A stretch of 9,694 nt of DNA from Flavobacteriaceae bacterium. Its GTDB lineage: Bacteria; Bacteroidota; Bacteroidia; Flavobacteriales; Flavobacteriaceae. The position numbers were made by a program, and so were the translations under genes. The stretch is taken from positions 1,645,008-1,654,701 of the forward strand of contig CP070731.1 in the NCBI GenBank assembly GCA_020347545.1, in the 5' to 3' direction. Position 1 is the first letter of the stretch. The number at the start of each line of letters is the position of its first letter. The notes beneath the pieces were generated by a model, which was not told the DNA's origin, did no database searches, and was given only the letters and a program-made list of their open reading frames with translations. Of this stretch, positions 6,883 to 9,694 are shown in pieces.

Positions 6883-7197
6883 TTAATGTTCACCTGTTTC
6901 TATTCCTATGATTTTTCCTTTCTCATTGATAAGAAGATAATGAGACCAGGATCCTTTTTCTACCTTGAATTTATAGACCTTTGTATCTTTTTTGTTTACA
7001 TAGGTCACTTCATTGGCGATCTTGTAGTTTGAATAATCCTTTAAGGACTCCTTCACTTTGACCGGTGTTTTTTCCTTGGTAGTTTTATAAACTTCTTTTT
7101 TTGACTCCTGACGCTCCTGACGCTCCTGAGCAAAACCACCCTGTACGCTAAAAAGCGCAAAAACAAAAAGCATAATGATAACTCTAAAAACTTTCAT
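6883..7197 (-). CDS. Small secreted protein with PepSY-like C-terminal region
   Basis: A 104-residue protein of unknown function. Residues 1-23 are a clear signal peptide (basic start, hydrophobic core, probable cleavage after GFA before Gln24), so it is likely periplasmic or surface-exposed. Residues 24-32 read QERQERQES from a DNA tandem repeat, followed by a Lys-rich linker to about 47. Residues 48-100 (VKESLKDYS ... VYKFKVEKGSWSHYLLINEKGKIIGIE) have the helix plus beta-strand pattern and the 'K-x-lines-then-D/N-x-x-G-K' ending of PepSY/BLIP-like domains, which often bind or inhibit other proteins; that assignment is tentative. It is the last gene before a strong terminator and lies 183 bases after the PorP/SprF gene, so it may be its own unit or the tail of that operon. 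The start ATG follows TTCATCTT with an A-rich leader. Confidence 0.7.
   Translation of the reverse strand: MKVFRVIIMLFVFALFSVQGGFAQERQERQESKKEVYKTTKEKTPVKVKESLKDYSNYKIANEVTYVNKKDTKVYKFKVEKGSWSHYLLINEKGKIIGIETGEH
7103..7129 (-). repeat. Three 9-bp tandem units encoding QER repeats
   Basis: GACTCCTGA, CGCTCCTGA and CGCTCCTGA lie head to tail (7103-7129) inside the small secreted-protein gene, the last two identical. They encode the Gln-Glu-Arg/Ser run just after the signal peptide. In-frame 9-bp units can change copy number by slippage without breaking the gene. Confidence 0.75.
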
Positions 7198-7261
7198 AAG
7201 ATGAATTTTCTTTAATTGTTAAACTTTAGTTTCAATGGGGAGTTTATGATCTGTTTCAAAC

Positions 7262-7273
7262 GGTTGATCAACC
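7262..7273. repeat. 12-bp perfect palindrome GGTTGATCAACC
   Basis: A perfect dyad in the spacer upstream of the small secreted-protein gene, 65 bases before its ATG, and overlapping the stop of the 22-codon ORF. It could be an operator for a dimeric regulator or a short hairpin. No second copy is evident in the window, so function is unproven. Confidence 0.35.
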
Positions 7274-7336
7274 AAAAGTTGAAAAACTTAAAATTACGAA
7301 CAACATCAATAACAGGATTAGTTGTACCTTTTTCAT
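7268..7336 (-). pseudogene. 22-codon signal-peptide-like ORF, perhaps a broken secreted-protein gene
   Basis: Between the PorP/SprF stop and the PepSY-like gene, an ATG reads MKKVQLILLLMLFVILSFST, then FG and a TGA. Two Lys followed by an uninterrupted hydrophobic core and a small-residue end is a textbook Sec signal peptide or a single membrane helix, and would be rare by chance in a non-coding gap. The frame stops right after it. Removing one G of the GG at 7272-7273 would continue the reading into VDQPFETDHKLPIETKV and a TAA at 7219-7221, a polar tail that would suit a small exported peptide. It may therefore be a frameshifted small secreted-protein gene, a genuine membrane micropeptide, or coincidence. 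I do not recognise a family. Confidence 0.35.
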
Positions 7337-7380
7337 AACTCAGCAATTTATTATTCCTATTCAATTTCTTTCTTAAAGCA

Positions 7381-8319
7381 TTACCAGCGGGGACTACCTC
7401 TTCTCGATTCAAAATCATATCCCAGTGTCAACATATGAGTCCCTCCATGATTTAACTCATTTGCTTCATTAATATTGTATTGAAATGCATATCCTACGTA
7501 AAAATCTTTCTTTTTTAACCCTAAAAGAGGTACAATTGCCAGAGGCTCAAAGCTTTGGTCGTTAAGAAACCTTGTGCTAAAACCCGCCCAATAGTAACCA
7601 TCATCTGTAATTCTTTTACCTTTTATGTTGATATCAGTGATCGATCTGGCATCACTTTCGAAATATTTGAAATATAAAGAAGGCTCAAGTTCCCAGATTC
7701 CTTCGTCAAATTCAAAGGTATACCCGGTGTAGATATAGTAGTTTCTCAATTTTTTTGGTTCTGACTCATCAAATACTTTTAAATTCTTATTCAAAATATT
7801 GGCTGCATTAAAACTAAAAAAGAAGCGCTCGATCTTATATAAAAACCCTGCATCAAAATTTGAATTATGAGATGAAATATCGGCTCCGATATTTGGGTCA
7901 TCATTTGGATCATCAAAATCTGAAACGTCAATTTTGAACTGGGTAAATTTATAAGAAAGCCCAAATGAAATGTATTGTTCATTTGAAGAGTTTATCGTCA
8001 AATGGTGGGCAAATGACAATTGACCTCCAATTTGTGAAGTATTACCGTTCTTATCAAGGTAAATGATCCCTCCTACACCTGAACGCTCCCAAAGATGGGA
8101 ATCATAAGATAAAGTTTGAGTATTTGGCGCATCACTCAGACCTACCCATTGAAAGGCACTTGTCAATCTCAATCGGTTCATCTCACTATCACCTGCGAAA
8201 GCCGGATTGATCAGGAAAGGATTCTCAACCAAATATTGTGTAAACGGAGTAAGTTTGAACTCCTGTGCATTTGAAAATGCCGTTACAAAAAATAGTATGA
8301 CTATGATTACTTTTTTCAT
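7381..8319 (-). CDS. PorP/SprF-family type IX secretion outer-membrane protein
   Basis: A 312-residue outer-membrane beta-barrel of the PorP/SprF family, whose members work with the type IX secretion system, often delivering or anchoring one large partner protein encoded beside them, as SprF does for SprB in gliding flavobacteria. Signal peptide: residues 1-18, cleavage probably after SNA before Gln19. The family opening QYLVENPFLINPAFAG (28-43) and the block FQWVGLSDAPNTQTLSYD (56-73) are clear. The rest alternates polar and hydrophobic residues in strands with aromatic girdles (FISFG-type pairs, IYTGYTFEF, YVGYAFQY) and ends in a strand plus RGSPRW. Asp/Asn-rich 134-150 is probably an outer loop. 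It starts six bases after the stop of the SprB-repeat gene, so the two form an operon and are presumably partners. A gene symbol is withheld because these genomes carry many paralogues. Confidence 0.92.
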   Translation of the reverse strand: MKKVIIVILFFVTAFSNAQEFKLTPFTQYLVENPFLINPAFAGDSEMNRLRLTSAFQWVGLSDAPNTQTLSYDSHLWERSGVGGIIYLDKNGNTSQIGGQLSFAHHLTINSSNEQYISFGLSYKFTQFKIDVSDFDDPNDDPNIGADISSHNSNFDAGFLYKIERFFFSFNAANILNKNLKVFDESEPKKLRNYYIYTGYTFEFDEGIWELEPSLYFKYFESDARSITDINIKGKRITDDGYYWAGFSTRFLNDQSFEPLAIVPLLGLKKKDFYVGYAFQYNINEANELNHGGTHMLTLGYDFESRRGSPRW

Positions 8320-8325
8320 GATATT

Positions 8326-9694
8326 CTATCTAACTAAGCTGAAATTCCCTTTAAATTCTCTGTTGTCTGAAGATTCGTTCAATCGAACCACGTACCAGTA
8401 GTCACCACTTGGAAGCGGCTTACTTTTATAGTTTCCGTCCCAGCTGCTGGTATTTCCTTCATAACTTGCAATAAGACGTTGATATCGGTCAAAGATCTTA
8501 ACTGTGATTTTTGGATAGATTTCAATGTTTATTGGATACCAAGTGTCGTTAATACCATCTCCCTGGGGTGTAAAGAAGTCAGGTATTTCGATATCAAGAA
8601 ATTCCAGATAAACCGTTTTTTCCAGGATACATCCTCTTTGATCCTTTACATAGAATTTATAATCCCGAGATTCTCTTATCTCATTTAAATTCAGCGTATT
8701 AGTTGATCCAAAATCATCATCAGAATCAATGCTGTATTCGTAGTCGGGTATACCCCCGTTTGCAACGATCTCATATACATTGATATCAGTTGGAACCACG
8801 TCAAAAGTGATTGGTGTGTACGCTTCAATTTCAACTTGGATCGGCGCATCCGTACATCCGTATTCCTTATGGGCAACGGTTACGGTATGTATCCCTTTGG
8901 AAACATTTTCGAATATTCCTGAATCCTGAGTCAAGGTTCCGTCCAGTGTATAGCTGACTTCATTTTCGTAAATGGGATCCACTGAAGCAATAATAATATT
9001 ACTTGCACCCTGACAGGAGAAATCTGTTTCGGCCTTCAATTCAAGATATACGAGCTGTTCTAATTCTATCGATTTCTGTGAAACACAGCTATGAAATTCA
9101 TTCTCTTTTTTGATCCAGATATCATAAACTCCCTTTTCCAGACCCGTAAAATCAGGATTTGTCCTAAAGGTGTTACCGTCCAAACTGTAGGTAACTTCGT
9201 ATCCTTGGTCATTGCTTAGATCAATACTGATCCTTCCATCCTTTTCCCCAACACAGATTACATCTTCCTGAGAGATTGTATACTCGATCTCCTGATCAAA
9301 CCCAACTTCCACGGTGCTTACCGAAGTACATCCGTTTGCGTCTCTTGTAGTGATTTGATAAGCCTGCTCAGTACTTACGAAAAATTGAGTCTCCTCCTGG
9401 AAGTTTACCCCACCATCGATACTGTACAGATACGGCGGTGTACCTCCCGAGGCTGAAGTTTCTAAACTTCCATCCATAATTTCGCCATTACAAATTGAAA
9501 TATTGTATAATTTGGTCGATGCCGAAGTTAGCAATGTAGGTTCGCTGATGGAAAAATCACTTACGTCAAAGCAACCATCTGCATTGGTTGATCGAACCTG
9601 ATAGTTTCCGATATCAAGATTGTTAAAGACGTGGCTGTCATTTGTTTTAACTATTGAATTTATCACTGATCCGTTCTGAAGCAATTCAAAAGTA
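8326..9694 (-). CDS. Large SprB-repeat surface protein with T9SS type B sorting domain (N-terminus cut off)
   Basis: The reading frame is open to the right edge (455 codons visible), so the true start lies outside the window; the TTG at 9682-9684 is internal. The visible part has five SprB-like repeats of about 75-80 residues, then a C-terminal gliding-motility-type domain (about the last 86 residues) with IPDFFTPQGDGINDTWYP, a FDRYQR turn, SWDGNYKSKPLPSGDYWYVV and a final FKGNFSLVR. That domain is the type B sorting signal recognised by the type IX secretion system, so the protein is exported across the outer membrane and probably held at or released from the surface. The role is likely adhesion or gliding, by analogy to SprB. 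Its partner is the PorP/SprF gene six bases downstream. Base composition is like the neighbours. Confidence 0.92.
   Translation of the reverse strand, partial: TFELLQNGSVINSIVKTNDSHVFNNLDIGNYQVRSTNADGCFDVSDFSISEPTLLTSASTKLYNISICNGEIMDGSLETSASGGTPPYLYSIDGGVNFQEETQFFVSTEQAYQITTRDANGCTSVSTVEVGFDQEIEYTISQEDVICVGEKDGRISIDLSNDQGYEVTYSLDGNTFRTNPDFTGLEKGVYDIWIKKENEFHSCVSQKSIELEQLVYLELKAETDFSCQGASNIIIASVDPIYENEVSYTLDGTLTQDSGIFENVSKGIHTVTVAHKEYGCTDAPIQVEIEAYTPITFDVVPTDINVYEIVANGGIPDYEYSIDSDDDFGSTNTLNLNEIRESRDYKFYVKDQRGCILEKTVYLEFLDIEIPDFFTPQGDGINDTWYPINIEIYPKITVKIFDRYQRLIASYEGNTSSWDGNYKSKPLPSGDYWYVVRLNESSDNREFKGNFSLVR
8329..8586 (-). other. T9SS type B (CHU_C-type) sorting domain
   Basis: This is the last 86 residues of the surface protein. 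The FTPQGDGINDTWYP entry, the central FDRYQRLIASYEG hairpin, the SSWDGNY and PLPSGDYWYV strands, and the closing GNFSLVR match the gliding-motility-associated C-terminal domain in order and length. Type B domains differ from the common type A domain in needing a dedicated PorP/SprF partner, which agrees with the next gene. Confidence 0.88.
8587..9694 (-). repeat. Five SprB-type repeats, the first incomplete
   Basis: Counting residues from the TTG at 9684, repeats begin near 49 (TLLTSAST), 130 (DQEIEYTI), 211 (VYLELKAE) and 289 (YTPITFDV), preceded by the tail of another. Each follows the plan: strand, Cys, a GG/Y-S-[IL]-D-G turn (PYLYSIDGG, VTYSLDG, VSYTLDG, YEYSID), G-x-Y/H, then a Cys near the end (NGCTS, FHSCVS, YGCTD, RGCIL). 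Two Cys per repeat suggest a disulphide closing each beta-sandwich. The last repeat keeps only the second Cys; INVYEI occupies the first Cys region. Repeats have diverged strongly at DNA level, so they are old. Confidence 0.82.

Noticed and set aside
7212..7418. A 68-codon minus-strand ORF overlapping the end of the PorP/SprF gene.
   Set aside because: It begins inside the porin gene, lacks recognisable domains, has a biased Lys/Asn composition typical of AT-rich non-coding frames, and collides with the signal-peptide-like frame, which looks more protein-like.
1..9694. CRISPR array, tRNA, rRNA, transposase or phage-like genes.
   Set aside because: No regularly spaced repeats, cloverleaf-like sequence, or mobile-element protein was seen on either strand; nearly all DNA is accounted for by ordinary genes.

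Overview
This window looks like chromosome from a member of the Bacteroidota, most likely a flavobacterium. The reasons are an AT-rich sequence, TAnnTTTG-type promoter boxes rather than strong Shine-Dalgarno sites, a PorP/SprF outer-membrane protein beside a SprB-repeat protein with a type IX secretion (T9SS) type B sorting domain, and the neighbourhood recQ / kdsD-tatC-lptB, which I recall from flavobacterial genomes. Most of it is core-genome content. I see no insertion sequence, prophage, CRISPR array, tRNA or rRNA.

Layout. The left edge holds the tail of a probable SAM methyltransferase. It overlaps by four bases a ZIP-family metal transporter that resembles the HKxP (ZIP9-like) branch. 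Convergent to it, with stop codons directly abutting, is a leftward pair: recQ (helicase, first) and ppk2 (polyphosphate kinase 2, 26 bases downstream). A 149-base AT-rich divergent region separates recQ from a rightward envelope-biogenesis run: kdsD (arabinose-5-phosphate isomerase, first step towards Kdo), tatC (twin-arginine translocase), a 165-base gap with a 31-codon ORF, and lptB (ATPase that powers LPS export). kdsD and lptB serve the two ends of LPS production, making the Kdo precursor and exporting the finished molecule.

The right third reads leftward. A very large secreted or surface protein, cut by the window edge, carries SprB-type repeats and a C-terminal type B sorting domain. 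Six bases later comes its probable outer-membrane partner of the PorP/SprF family. Then a 183-base spacer hides a 22-codon signal-peptide-like ORF and a 12-bp palindrome. The last gene encodes a small secreted protein with a PepSY-like C-terminus and tandem QER repeats. A hairpin and then a strong intrinsic terminator follow, back to back with the end of lptB.

Most notable departures from expectation: the RecQ has lost all four zinc-ligand cysteines of its RQC domain; TatC has Val where the near-invariant signal-peptide-binding Glu of the HLxELR motif should be; the ZIP protein keeps only one of two metal sites; and the PorP-to-PepSY spacer carries a secreted-protein N-terminus that stops abruptly. 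I found no convincing new multi-gene system. The surface-protein/SprF/PepSY-like cluster and the two unexplained short ORFs are the least characterised parts.
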